From Dyadobacter sp. SG02 (lineage in GTDB: Bacteria; Bacteroidota; Bacteroidia; Cytophagales; Spirosomataceae), in assembly GCF_900109045.1 (NCBI RefSeq), contig NZ_FNYL01000001.1:787913-851912 (forward strand): DNA of 64,000 bases, in the 5' to 3' direction. This document shows, piece by piece, positions 7,939 through 17,450 of this stretch (the first letter of the stretch is position 1; each line of letters begins with the position of its first letter). A model generated the notes under the pieces. It saw only the letters and a list, made by a program, of their open reading frames with translations, was not told the DNA's origin and did not search any database. The position numbers and the translations under genes were made by a program.

Positions 7939-10173
7939 TTTGGCAAAAAACGGTGTGCCGGGCGTGAAATGGATTTCTTCCACCGGCTCGGCTTCATCTT
8001 TCAAACGGCTTTTCGTCGCGAACTGGGTTTCCTTCCATTTGGTATTGAGCAAATTCTGCACCGAAAGGCCGACGCTGTACCTGCTTTTGGTGTAATTCAA
8101 CTGCATATCCGTCACGAAATAGCCTTTCGCAACAATCGAATTGTCCTCGTTGGCTGGCCGGTTGGCAATGTAACGGTAGCGAAGCGAACCGTTCAAGCCA
8201 TTGGGCATTTGCAGCGATAACCCACCCGCGGAGGTAAATACCGGTGCCAATGGCAGGTAGTTCATACCTTCCATTTCCCCGACAGCCCTGGGTTTCGCCG
8301 TATTGAAGTCGGCGTCGGCATAAAGCGTTTTGGTAAGCTGGTACCGAACCGACAAGTCGAGCCCCTGCCTGCGCGATTTCCCGCTCGGCTCCACCACGCC
8401 CGCGTCGCCCACGTACACGAACTCCTGCTGCATCCACAAATACCACGCAGCCGCATTAACCACCATTTTCGGGAACGGCTTGAAAATCACACCCAGGTCG
8501 GAGCCATATGCGCCGGGCAAAATCTGCTTACCACCTTGTGGTACTACCACGCGGGTATCGTTGGAATGAAAGCCTTTTCCCGTGTTCAGGTACAGTTGCA
8601 CGTTGGGGTTAAATGTGTAGTAGAAATTGAGTTTGGGCGAAACAATGGCATCGCTGGCGTGCTGTTTAGTGACAGGCTGACTAAGCAGGTCCTCATATTG
8701 ATCCCTGAAATAATCCACCCGAATACCGGCATTTACAGAAAACCGGTCGGTAAGGCGCACTACCTCGTCCAGATACACCGCCGCATTCAATTCATTGATA
8801 TTCCCCAACTTGTAATGTTCAAGGGTTTCAGTCCGGTTTTTGGTGTGGGAAAGCTCGGTGCCGCGGGTGAGATCGTGCCGGTACTGGACGCCCAGCGTGG
8901 TTACCCAGTTGGTTTTCCCAATGAATGATTCTTTTGAAATACTACCATTATAACCGTACAGATTGCGCCGCTCTTTCTGCCGGATCTGGTCGCCGTTCAG
9001 GGAATCTTCGAGGAAAAATGTGAAGTTGGAATACAGTTCAAAATTGTAATTGCTGTAAAAAACCTGATTTTTGATCACAAAATTGCGGGGCGTGACAGTT
9101 ACAAACTGCGCATTGAAATTGGTGCGGCTCGTTTCCCCGCCTTCCGTAGGATCAATGGAGCCATAAAAACCGATCAGCCCCGATTCGATGGCACGGTCCG
9201 GGACTTGGCCGGAGTGGTTCCATTTGCTCCAAAAAGTAGAGCCGGTCAATGTCAGGTTGGTATTGGGCGTAATGTGGCCGTGGTATTTACCCACCACATT
9301 CAACCGGTTGAAATTTTGCGGATTATCGAAATAGGAATTGGTGAATGAATACTCCGAAGCAATGTATGCCGACTGGTTCTTCTCCCTGCCTTTTTGCCCG
9401 AGCAGGTCAATGCCCGCCACGGCGCGGTACGTATCGAATTGCCCTGCTTCCAGCTTCACAAACGATTTTTCCAACGCATCCTTCGTCCGGAAATCGGCCC
9501 AGCCTGCGGTACTGAAATTTCCTTTATCAGTCGTGTACGTGCCTTTTTTAAAATCAACTCCCTTGACCAGCTCCGGTATCACGAAATGCAGGTCGGCGTA
9601 GCCCTGCCCGTGCGCGTGCGAGACCATATTGACCGGCATGCCATCGACTGTCAGCCGGATATCCGTCCCGTGATCGATATCGAAACCGCGCAGGAATATC
9701 TGCTCGGCCTTTCCGCCGCCAGCGTGCTGCCCGATAAACAGCCCCGGCACAATGCGCAGGATTTCCTGCGAGTTGGTGATCGGCCGCAGCTTGATGTCGA
9801 GACTGCTGATCAGTTGCTGGTCATGTGCGCGCCGGGTAGAAACGGTCACTTCGCTAAGTTCTACATTGGCACCGGCCAGTTCTGTTTTCAGGAAAGCTGT
9901 TTCGTCGGAGGCGACCGTCACCTCAACCACCTGCGCAGTGAAACTCACGTGCGAAAGCTCGATCTTGTACTTGGCCGGGACCAGGTCTTCGAAGCGGTAT
10001 TGCCCGAGTTCATTGGTCACCGTGGCTTTACCGCTTCCGGAAAGCAGCACGGTCACATCTTTGAGCGGTAGCCGGGTCGACTGATCGTACACCACACCCG
10101 AAATACCTCCCAGGTGGGCAAATGCACGCAGGCCGACGATCAGAAAGCAAAAGAGGAGCGTAAATTTTTTCAT
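7915..10173 (-). CDS. TonB-dependent receptor with histidine-rich plug
   Basis: 752 aa outer-membrane receptor. A signal peptide (about 1-20, ending RAFAH) is followed by a carboxypeptidase-like regulatory beta-sandwich (GVVYDQSTRLPLKDVTVLL, about 26-105), a plug (about 115-235) and a 22-strand barrel ending in ...GVTLFF, with the usual terminal aromatic. The plug carries IGQHAGGGKAEQIFLRG, FDIDHGTD and NMVSHAHGQGYADLHF, an unusual density of histidines pointing to a metal or metal-complex ligand (inference). The gene starts 27 nt after the TPR lipoprotein gene and is the last of a four-gene minus-strand run that includes two DUF4331 genes. Substrate unknown. Confidence 0.88.
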   Translation of the reverse strand: MKKFTLLFCFLIVGLRAFAHLGGISGVVYDQSTRLPLKDVTVLLSGSGKATVTNELGQYRFEDLVPAKYKIELSHVSFTAQVVEVTVASDETAFLKTELAGANVELSEVTVSTRRAHDQQLISSLDIKLRPITNSQEILRIVPGLFIGQHAGGGKAEQIFLRGFDIDHGTDIRLTVDGMPVNMVSHAHGQGYADLHFVIPELVKGVDFKKGTYTTDKGNFSTAGWADFRTKDALEKSFVKLEAGQFDTYRAVAGIDLLGQKGREKNQSAYIASEYSFTNSYFDNPQNFNRLNVVGKYHGHITPNTNLTLTGSTFWSKWNHSGQVPDRAIESGLIGFYGSIDPTEGGETSRTNFNAQFVTVTPRNFVIKNQVFYSNYNFELYSNFTFFLEDSLNGDQIRQKERRNLYGYNGSISKESFIGKTNWVTTLGVQYRHDLTRGTELSHTKNRTETLEHYKLGNINELNAAVYLDEVVRLTDRFSVNAGIRVDYFRDQYEDLLSQPVTKQHASDAIVSPKLNFYYTFNPNVQLYLNTGKGFHSNDTRVVVPQGGKQILPGAYGSDLGVIFKPFPKMVVNAAAWYLWMQQEFVYVGDAGVVEPSGKSRRQGLDLSVRYQLTKTLYADADFNTAKPRAVGEMEGMNYLPLAPVFTSAGGLSLQMPNGLNGSLRYRYIANRPANEDNSIVAKGYFVTDMQLNYTKSRYSVGLSVQNLLNTKWKETQFATKSRLKDEAEPVEEIHFTPGTPFFAKLGVTLFF

Positions 10174-10200
10174 GTAAAAACAGTCAATAGTGGTCGCGGT

Positions 10201-11505
10201 TCAGAGTACAAATCTAGGATTAGTTTTTTTGGCTTGTGCCAGCAAACGGCTTCCCTGCGCCTTATCGCCCGTAGCAACCGCAATGGCGCTTGCCACTTGA
10301 AGCAATTCAGGGTCACGGCTGCCGGTACTTAGCGCTACCTCGATATGCTGCTTGGCCTTGTCATTGTTTTTGCTTTTGAAATAGGCCGCCGCCAATGCAT
10401 GGTTTACATCGATATTCTTCGGCCGTTTGGCATACTCCTTCAAACCGAAGGCAATAGCAGAGTCCAGCTGGCTTGTTTTCGTATACAATTTACAAAGTTC
10501 CAGGTCTACGGCATGTCCCGAGCGTGCGTCCTCGTCCAACATTTTTGCCACTTCCCGGTATTTAGCATTTGCTTTTTCTTTATTACCCTGCAATGCATAG
10601 ATATCGGCCATTTCTTCATGAAAAGAAAATTCGGGCATTACCCTGGCAGCCTTGTCCAGATCGGCCAATGCCGCATCATATTGCTTCGCGGCCTTATGTA
10701 CCTGTGCGAGCCCGCGTAATGCGAAGGCGTAGCTCGGGCGCATGGCGAGGATTTCTTTGTACTGGATTTTGGCCTGCTCCAACTGGCCGGTGGTTTCGTA
10801 CAAATGTCCCAGCGTGTTTTTGGCCCAGCATTGCGGTTCCGACCCCGGCAACCCTGCTTCCACGGCCAGTTTCATAGCGGCAATGGCGCCTGGATAGTTG
10901 CCATAAATCTCACGCAAATAAGATGCCCGCGAATAGGCTTCCAAAGAAGGTTTCAGCGCCTGCATTTTGTCGGACATGGCTACTGCTTCATCATAATTAC
11001 CCAGTTCCACATTCGCATCCACGAGCACGCCGTATACGTAGGCATTGCTCGGGTTGATCTTCCGGGCCTGTTCGGCCAGCTTTCGTGCCTCTGCAAACTG
11101 GTGCTGCGACATTTTCACAGAAGCCTTGAAAGTGGTAGCTTCGAAATTCTTCGGCTCGATCGCCAATACGTCATCGAGTATTTTCAACACCGCAGGATAA
11201 TAGTAAGGGTGCTCGCCGGTAATGCGGGCTTCCGAAAGGTAAATGACGGCTACTTGAAGCCGCGGTTTGACGTCCGAAGGATTCTCGCTGATCTTCTGTC
11301 TCAACTCCTTTACTTTTTCCTTCGTCTTCGGCCATTCTGCGGCAGCTGCCAGTTCGCCCTGCCTTTCATATAATGCAGGAATTTCCGTCGAAACTCCCGC
11401 GGAGGAATTTGATTTCTCTACTGGTTTACCGCTTTCCTTTTTTTCACCACAACCCCAAACCGCCACCAGCAATGCTACAAATATCATTGAAAAGTAAGTT
11501 TTCAT
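10201..11505 (-). CDS. Tetratricopeptide-repeat lipoprotein
   Basis: 434 aa. The N-terminus MKTYFSMIFVALLVAVWGCGEKK is a lipoprotein signal with Cys19, so the protein is probably anchored to a periplasmic-facing or outer-membrane leaflet. From about residue 60 on it is built of TPR-like helical pairs; repeats such as NPSNAYVYGVLVDANVELGNYDEA, AKNTLGHLYETTGQLEQA and GLAQVHKAAKQYDAALADLDKA are clear. TPRs bind partner peptides or proteins. Its place between secreted DUF4331 proteins and a TonB receptor, 27 nt from the latter, suggests a scaffold in the same system. No enzyme motif is seen. Confidence 0.85.
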   Translation of the reverse strand: MKTYFSMIFVALLVAVWGCGEKKESGKPVEKSNSSAGVSTEIPALYERQGELAAAAEWPKTKEKVKELRQKISENPSDVKPRLQVAVIYLSEARITGEHPYYYPAVLKILDDVLAIEPKNFEATTFKASVKMSQHQFAEARKLAEQARKINPSNAYVYGVLVDANVELGNYDEAVAMSDKMQALKPSLEAYSRASYLREIYGNYPGAIAAMKLAVEAGLPGSEPQCWAKNTLGHLYETTGQLEQAKIQYKEILAMRPSYAFALRGLAQVHKAAKQYDAALADLDKAARVMPEFSFHEEMADIYALQGNKEKANAKYREVAKMLDEDARSGHAVDLELCKLYTKTSQLDSAIAFGLKEYAKRPKNIDVNHALAAAYFKSKNNDKAKQHIEVALSTGSRDPELLQVASAIAVATGDKAQGSRLLAQAKKTNPRFVL

Positions 11506-11571
11506 AAGGCTTTCGAATTAAATGCGGAAGGATTTAAATAGATGTGTTAAATGGTACGGAATAGTACGCCG

Positions 11572-11618
11572 CTGTCATGTCGAGCGAACCGGGTCGCCCG
11601 GTTCGCTCAGCCTGACAG
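11572..11618. repeat. GC-rich intergenic palindrome (CTGAGCG family), after a DUF4331 gene
   Basis: Inner arms of 12 bp (GAGCGAACCGGG / CCCGGTTCGCTC) with a 3-nt centre lie inside outer arms CTGTCA / TGACAG. The half reading CGCTCAG-CCTGACA is shared with the palindrome at 19993-20028 (CGCTCAGCCTCACA). It sits in the 119-nt gap between the first DUF4331 gene and the TPR gene and could reduce read-through, but it has no U-tract. Confidence 0.6.
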
Positions 11619-11624
11619 TTTAGA

Positions 11625-13928
11625 TTATCTTCTGAGAATTTTTACTGTATAACGGTCGTCGGCCGTCGTCACCCGCAGGTAGTAAATACCCGGCTGGCCA
11701 TTCAGCTTCACAACCCGTCTTTCGTTCGCGATCGCTTTGCCGATATGCTGCTGACCGATCACCTGGCCTTTGCTGTTGGCCAGATCGAGGCGTACCGCTT
11801 TGCCGGCTGCGCCTCGGATTTCGATCACGACGTCCTCGCTGGTGCTTGGGTTACCCATTACCACCGCTTTGAGTGAAACAGCGGATTCATCCGATTCCGG
11901 CGCGGCCTGCCGCATATTGTTTTTTCCGCAATAAGCCCGGAAATCGAACTGCATAGTCACTTCCGACGAAGGATCGCCCACGTACCGCGCTTTCAGCCAG
12001 AGTACGCCGCTACTATTGTTATCCTTAAACAATTCCGGCTCTACCATTCTGCTCACGGAAGTGCCCCAGCCACCATTCACCACGCCTGCGGCCGAATACT
12101 CGACGGTATTGCCCGCCACGCCGCCGGTATGCCCGAACTGAAACCCGCCGGTAAGGCAATCGAAATTCTGGATCGTTACGGCCAATGGCTCCATTTCGCC
12201 TGGTTTAGGACCTTCGTAACTCGGTCCGCGGAATCCTGGCCATGGGTTTTGCAGGTACGGGAAGTTCCATTTCAGCGTGGTGTCGTTTTTGGTCACACCC
12301 GCATTGAACGACAGCACGTTAACCAGTTGCGGCGTCACGGGGCTGGTAGAGGTTCCCGGCACGAAATCGTCGTACCACAACCCTACTGCTGCCAATACCA
12401 CACCGCCCACGGCTTGTAATTCAATGGTCGTTACATCGTCTTCGAGACGGCGGCCATTCGGGAAGCCGTCCATATTGGGAATCCATTGCAAATCCTTGTT
12501 ACCATTGTAAGCCGGGTCCGTAAGACCTAGCGCCGCCGCCTGAACGAGCCCTAATGAGCTGAATTTAGGATCGTTACGAGGCGTTGCGGGAACAGCCATA
12601 TTCAACCGGAGCCAGTCACCGAGGGTAGGCAGGAAGTTGTGGATAAATGGTTTACCTGCTGCCAGTGGGTTTCCTTCTTTGCCGGTCGCCAGTTGGTATG
12701 GAGGCAAATTCGGTACGCCGGTATAGAAGATAGGCAGGATATCCACCGCTCTCGGACTGGTCGCATCAGGTAGCAACACACTTCCGAATGCAGCTTCTGA
12801 CAATGCCGTTCCATCCAGCGCCGGGTTGCCTTTCAAGCCATACAAACCCATTTTACCATTACGAAAATCGAACGAACCCAGTGATTTGCTTTGAATACGC
12901 AATGCAGAAAGGCCGGGAACTGCACCGCCAAACTGCGAGTCGTCCATATACAATGCCAATTCAGGATTGGTGAAGTATTTGGCAAACTGCAAATCATTGG
13001 CAGGGGAAGTCGCATTCCATTTGTCTTTCATGCCGATCGGGATCACAGCCTCGTTGGTGAGCGGCATGCCCAGGCGCGAAACCTGCACCCAATCGCCGTC
13101 GTAGCCCACGTCCGCACCGCTGTAAAGTGTCGTGATTTTTCTGCGGCTCGATGAAGCATACACGCCGATCACGTAGTCGGGATCGAGGATATTACTTGCT
13201 TCGGCCACGGTTTTGTGGCCTTTTTGCAAAGTAGCCACCGGCACCTCGATCACGATCGAATGGCAGTTGAACTTGGCCACACCATCGCGCGCACCCGATT
13301 TCCTGACATTACCGAGGTCGAAAATACCGCCCAGATCCACAAAGAAAGGGTCATCTACCGGCCCTGCGAAGATTTTCTCACCGGTACTGGCCGTCATAAT
13401 GGCCTTGTCCACCAATGCATTATACTCCGAACCTAAGCCTACCGGCGTGCTGTTGATCGACCGCGGGCCGATATTCGGAGGCGGTACGATGCCGTTCGAC
13501 ACGATGGTCGAGAAACTGTGGCCGCCGTCGGTACTGCGTTCGCAGGTGTAGGTCGTTTTCAGGTTTTCCTTGCCAAGACGGATCAGGAAAAATGTGGACG
13601 GGTCCTCATTCATTTTCTTGAATGTAAACCGGTAAATAATGTCCGCCCCCGGCGTTCCCGCGTTGTTGTCGACGTGGATTTCGTAGCGGATATTTTCACC
13701 AAATGAATACCAGTTAGGGCCGCCCGCGGGGTGTTCGAAAGGAATGTAATTGGCGATCAGCACAATGTTTTCCTTGTTCACCGGGCTTTTGAATGCGTAT
13801 ACATCGGTATTGTCGGCAAGCGGGTCGGTCGAAATCAGCGGCGCTTCACGGTGCGAGGAAGCCATTGCCCGCGGAGCCCCTATACAAATGACCGCCAGTA
13901 GCCCGATCAGATAAAGAAGATTTTTCAT
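11625..13928 (-). CDS. Secreted DUF4331 protein with T9SS C-terminal sorting domain
   Basis: 767 aa. Signal peptide (about 1-23) ends just before SSHREAPLIS, the hallmark N-terminus of DUF4331 proteins; DPLADNTDVYAFKSP follows. Most of the chain is the DUF4331 domain (about 24-590), with conserved segments IPFEHPAGGPNWYSFG, VDDPFFVDLGGIFD, SRLGMPLTNEAVIP and HNFLPTLGDWLRLNMAVP. After an added segment (about 590-680) comes a type-A T9SS sorting domain (about 690-767) ending GIYYLRVTTADDRYTVKILRR, which directs export across the outer membrane and usually surface attachment. Biochemical function of DUF4331 is unknown. A close paralogue lies directly upstream. Confidence 0.9.
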   Translation of the reverse strand: MKNLLYLIGLLAVICIGAPRAMASSHREAPLISTDPLADNTDVYAFKSPVNKENIVLIANYIPFEHPAGGPNWYSFGENIRYEIHVDNNAGTPGADIIYRFTFKKMNEDPSTFFLIRLGKENLKTTYTCERSTDGGHSFSTIVSNGIVPPPNIGPRSINSTPVGLGSEYNALVDKAIMTASTGEKIFAGPVDDPFFVDLGGIFDLGNVRKSGARDGVAKFNCHSIVIEVPVATLQKGHKTVAEASNILDPDYVIGVYASSSRRKITTLYSGADVGYDGDWVQVSRLGMPLTNEAVIPIGMKDKWNATSPANDLQFAKYFTNPELALYMDDSQFGGAVPGLSALRIQSKSLGSFDFRNGKMGLYGLKGNPALDGTALSEAAFGSVLLPDATSPRAVDILPIFYTGVPNLPPYQLATGKEGNPLAAGKPFIHNFLPTLGDWLRLNMAVPATPRNDPKFSSLGLVQAAALGLTDPAYNGNKDLQWIPNMDGFPNGRRLEDDVTTIELQAVGGVVLAAVGLWYDDFVPGTSTSPVTPQLVNVLSFNAGVTKNDTTLKWNFPYLQNPWPGFRGPSYEGPKPGEMEPLAVTIQNFDCLTGGFQFGHTGGVAGNTVEYSAAGVVNGGWGTSVSRMVEPELFKDNNSSGVLWLKARYVGDPSSEVTMQFDFRAYCGKNNMRQAAPESDESAVSLKAVVMGNPSTSEDVVIEIRGAAGKAVRLDLANSKGQVIGQQHIGKAIANERRVVKLNGQPGIYYLRVTTADDRYTVKILRR

Positions 13929-13952
13929 AATGTTCTTGCTAAAAGTGTGGGA

Positions 13953-15710
13953 TCAGAAACGGGCTTTTTCAGGATAATCATAACCTCTCCATGGATTCGC
14001 CAGGTATGGGAACGAGCCTTTCAATGCAGCGTCGTTTTTCGTAGGTCCGGCGGTGAAAGTCAACACGTTCAGCAATTGCTGTGAAACCGGTGCTTGCGGG
14101 GTGGCGTCGTCGTAGAACAAGCCTACCGCTGCCAGTACCACACCGGATACGGCTTGCAGTTCGATGGTCGTCACGTCGTCTTCCAGCCTGCGGCCGTTCG
14201 GGAAACCATCCATATTCGGAATCCATTGCAGGTCGGTATTGGCATTGTAGGCCGGGTCGGTGATGCCCAATACGGCTGCTTGCACCAAACCCAGGTGACT
14301 GAATTTCGGGTCGTTCCGCGGCGTTGCGGGTACCGCCATATTCAAGCGGAGCATATCGCCGAGCGTAGGCAGGAAGTTGTGGATAAACGGCTTTCCTTTC
14401 GCCAGCGGATTCGTGCCTTTGCCTGTCGCCAGTTGGTACGGGATCAGGTTTGGTACACCGGTGTAGAATATGGGCAGCAAATCCACCGCTCTCGGACTGG
14501 CATTATCAGGCAGCAGCAAGGTGCCGAATATCGCGTCGTCCAGTGCAGTGCCCGTCAATGCGGAAGAACCTTTCAACCCATACAAACCCGACCTTCCATT
14601 ACGGAAATCAAATGCTCCCAGCGCATTGGCCTGAATACGAAGCGCGCTCAATGAAGGTACCGCCGCTCCGAACTTGGAATCATCCATATACAATGCCAGT
14701 TCCGGATTGGTGAAGTATTTGGCAAATTCAAGATCGTGGCCCGCATACGGGGTAACGGAGTTCCATTTGTCCTTCATACCCAGCGGGATCACCGCTTCGT
14801 TCGTCAGCGGCATGCCCAGGCGCGAAACCTGCACGTATTGACCGTCATAACCCACATCACCGCCATTGTATAGCGTTTTGATCATCTGGCGGCTCGCCGA
14901 CGCCCACACACCGATCACATAATTTGGATCGAGGATGTTTGCAGCCTGACTGACGTTTTTACCATCCTTTTGGAGCAGGTTAACCGGGATTTTCAATGCG
15001 ATGGTGTGTACGTTGAAGCGCGCCAGACCGTCTTTCGGCGCATTGGTACTGTTCCCTTCCGGCCGGAAATTGCCCGCATCGAATGCACCCGCGAGGTCTA
15101 CAAAAAACGGATCGTCTACCGGTCCGCAGAACACCTTTTCACCGCTGGAAGCCGTAGCAATCGCATTTTCCACGAGCGAATTGTAGTCAGGCGCTTCCAG
15201 GCCCACCGTTTGTCCTTCGATGGACCGCGGTCCGATGTTGTTCGGAGGTACTACGCCATTGGCGATGATGGTCGTGAAAGTCATACCGCCATCGGTACTT
15301 TTCTCACATTTGTAAGTGGTTTTGAGATTTTGTTTGCCCAGCCTGATATTGAAGAAGGTGGTCGGGTCTTCGTTGGTACTTGAAAAGGTGAAGCGGTACG
15401 TGATGTCGTCACCGGGCGTCCCCGCCTGGTTTTTGATATGGATTTCATAACGAACATTCGGCCCGAAATTGAAGTAATTGGGGCCACCCTCAGGCGATTC
15501 GAACGGAATGTAGTTAGCGATGATCGTGATGGAATTGGGGTCATCGGGGCTTTTGAAAGCGTACAAATCCGTATTATCGGCGAGCGGATCATTGGAAATC
15601 AGCGGCGCTTCACGGTGGCTCGAAGCCAGACTGCTCAGCGCACAAGGCAGTAACAACAGGCACAGAAGGGCTCTCCTGAACCTGCAAGGATCCAACATAG
15701 AAACTTGCAT
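13953..15710 (-). CDS. DUF4331 protein, paralogue lacking the sorting domain
   Basis: 585 aa from the ATG at 15710; the longer frame to 15791 would put about 27 residues ahead of a clear signal peptide (RRALLCLLLLPCALSSLA). The mature chain starts SSHREAPLISNDPLADNTDLYAFKSP and follows the downstream paralogue segment by segment (SRLGMPLTNEAVIPLGMKDKWN, IHNFLPTLGDMLRLNMAVP, WIPNMDGFPNGRRLEDD). It stops at NPWRGYDYPEKARF, exactly where the other protein continues into its extra segment and T9SS domain, so this one should stay periplasmic or be exported another way. It begins the minus-strand cluster; 24 nt separate it from the second copy. Function unknown. Confidence 0.88.
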   Translation of the reverse strand: MQVSMLDPCRFRRALLCLLLLPCALSSLASSHREAPLISNDPLADNTDLYAFKSPDDPNSITIIANYIPFESPEGGPNYFNFGPNVRYEIHIKNQAGTPGDDITYRFTFSSTNEDPTTFFNIRLGKQNLKTTYKCEKSTDGGMTFTTIIANGVVPPNNIGPRSIEGQTVGLEAPDYNSLVENAIATASSGEKVFCGPVDDPFFVDLAGAFDAGNFRPEGNSTNAPKDGLARFNVHTIALKIPVNLLQKDGKNVSQAANILDPNYVIGVWASASRQMIKTLYNGGDVGYDGQYVQVSRLGMPLTNEAVIPLGMKDKWNSVTPYAGHDLEFAKYFTNPELALYMDDSKFGAAVPSLSALRIQANALGAFDFRNGRSGLYGLKGSSALTGTALDDAIFGTLLLPDNASPRAVDLLPIFYTGVPNLIPYQLATGKGTNPLAKGKPFIHNFLPTLGDMLRLNMAVPATPRNDPKFSHLGLVQAAVLGITDPAYNANTDLQWIPNMDGFPNGRRLEDDVTTIELQAVSGVVLAAVGLFYDDATPQAPVSQQLLNVLTFTAGPTKNDAALKGSFPYLANPWRGYDYPEKARF

Positions 15711-16288
15711 GAGGTAAAAGTTTAAATACGGGAACGGGAATAAATGTGATCTTAAAGCATAAAAACATCGATGCAAATCCCGACCCCGCAACAGGGCCGA
15801 AATCCCGGGAAAAGCGAGCCGCTGCCGGAGAAGAAAGCCGACAGATTACAAGCAACTATTAACGAAGGGCAAAGACGGTGTTAACAACCATTCGGGCTTA
15901 TATACGCCACTTACAGGGCAGCCGGATGTTCAAACGTTAAAAAAACTTGCAAGCATGGCAAACGAAGGAGTATAATTATGTAAATATTAAATTAAATAAA
16001 TCAAACTAAAAACATTCAGCCCCTCCGGAACAGCCGAAGTAAAACTATTGCTACAAATCGGCAAGGCCTTGTGCAATAGCGTATTTTGGCTTTATTTTAA
16101 CGCCAGATTAGTTTAATGCTATTCTTTGAAAGATAATTCGACGAGTTCTGTAAATCCCACTTTGCAATTAATTCGTATATTATCCTATTATTTGCATTCC
16201 GGTCGCATATCTGGCCGCGGTAGCTTCGAAACATAACCCATTCTACGTTCAATTTAAGACGGGCAAAGGCTGACTATTTATACCAAAG
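15711..16288. other. Divergent intergenic region between DUF4331 cluster and LytTR regulator
   Basis: 578 nt without a credible gene. It must hold the start sites of both the DUF4331 run (leftward) and the LytTR regulator (rightward). AT-rich stretches occur around 15970-16015 and 16150-16195, the latter with TTTG at 16161 and TATTATTTG at 16186-16194, a poor promoter match by spacing. No clear dyad for the LytTR protein was identified by eye. Confidence 0.5.
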
Positions 16289-17023
16289 ATGAATATTCTA
16301 ATCGTTGAGGACGACTTTATCATTGCGAAACATCTCCAATTTTTGCTCAATGGTTTCGGTTACGACGCAAACGATATCGCGACCGACTATACGACAGCCA
16401 CGGAACTTCTCCACAGCAAGGTTTTTCACCTGGCCGTGCTGGATATTAACCTCAATGGTTATCAAACCGGTATCGACCTTGCCCATTACATACGGGAAAC
16501 CTGCAAGATCCCTTTTCTTTTCCTCTCGGCCCACGAAGATATTGCCGTTGTGAACGCGGCGTTGCAAGCTGCACCCCACGCATTTTTGCAGAAACCATTT
16601 CAGAAGATTACGGTATATACGGCCGTTAAGCTGGCGCTGAAAAACTACCGGCTGGCGGCATTGGCGGGTGAAACTACTTCGGAGGAAAAAGAAGATACGA
16701 CGGTGATCAAGGACGCGCTGTTCATCAAGGAAAAGCATATGTTCACCAAGATTATGCTCACCGACATCCTCTACATTCGCAGCGACGACAACTACCTGGA
16801 ACTGCATACGACCAAGAAGAAATATACGATCCGCGAGACATTGAAAAACATGCTTTCGCAGCTTCCTACCAACTACTTTTTTCGCGTACATAAGTCATTC
16901 ATTATCAATCTGAACGCAATTACAGCGATCGACTACGTACACGTGATGATCAACGATATCGAGATCCCGATCACGAACGATAACCGGACAGAGCTCCTGA
17001 GCCGCATAAGAACATTCTCCTGA
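16289..17023 (+). CDS. LytTR-family response regulator
   Basis: 244 aa. The receiver domain (about 1-120) has acidic pocket Glu7-Asp8-Asp9, phospho-acceptor Asp52 (LAVLDINLNG), a Ser/Thr position in LFLSAHE and Lys102 (LQKPFQ). The C-terminal half is a LytTR DNA-binding domain (about 140-240): TDILYIRSDDNYLELHT, YTIRETLKNM, FFRVHKSFIINLNAI and the ending IPITNDNRTELL. Such proteins are usually driven by membrane LytS-type kinases; none is adjacent. It is divergent from the DUF4331 cluster, which is an obvious candidate target (inference). Confidence 0.92.
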   Translation: MNILIVEDDFIIAKHLQFLLNGFGYDANDIATDYTTATELLHSKVFHLAVLDINLNGYQTGIDLAHYIRETCKIPFLFLSAHEDIAVVNAALQAAPHAFLQKPFQKITVYTAVKLALKNYRLAALAGETTSEEKEDTTVIKDALFIKEKHMFTKIMLTDILYIRSDDNYLELHTTKKKYTIRETLKNMLSQLPTNYFFRVHKSFIINLNAITAIDYVHVMINDIEIPITNDNRTELLSRIRTFS

Positions 17024-17395
17024 TAACTTGTATTATCCTAAGGAAAAACGGTTACTTACGGTTTCCCCGGCTTCACCCCAGAAAAGCCACACTTCACCCC
17101 TTTGATTTGCTGAGGACTTATGTGCGAAGTAATTTTATAGCACGTAAACACCCTCTTCTATTATTACATATATACTTTACCCCGACAGAAGGCCTGGGCT
17201 TCAATAAATTTAAAGATTTTTCTGAGGTCCAGGCATCTGTTTCACACCAAAAAACGTAATTAGGTCGATTGAGTACTTTTGGCATGATACTGAGCATTAT
17301 GCACACATTCGTTTCTCAAACGCACACCATATTTACCGTACCAAACCTAAACTAAATCGCTATCAGTTTTAATTAAATATCGTTGAGAATAATTG
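17024..17395. other. Long 3' intergenic stretch
   Basis: About 370 nt after the LytTR gene, with stop codons in all frames within short distance and no protein-like reading frame. I see no tRNA-like or riboswitch-like fold and no match to a repeat elsewhere in the window. It may be a decayed gene or a long 3' UTR. Confidence 0.35.
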
Positions 17396-17425
17396 AACAT
17401 CCCCGGGAATTTTCCCTGGGATGTT
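17396..17425. terminator. Hairpin between convergent LytTR and NamZ genes
   Basis: AACATCCC and GGGATGTT arms surround a second stem GGGAA/TTCCC; about 13 pairs with a single unpaired base on each side. A T-rich run (TTTTGTTTT) follows on the plus strand. It stands between convergent genes and could act in both directions. Confidence 0.65.
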
Positions 17426-17450
17426 TTGTTTTAAGTTATTGATAGTCAAG

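Noticed and set aside
9394..10071. 225-codon plus-strand open frame
   Set aside because: Antisense to the TonB receptor, no protein-like features.
15711..16288. Small RNA in the divergent gap
   Set aside because: No paired promoter and terminator on either strand.
17024..17395. Short decayed gene after the LytTR regulator
   Set aside because: No frame resembles any family I know; kept only as an unexplained gap.
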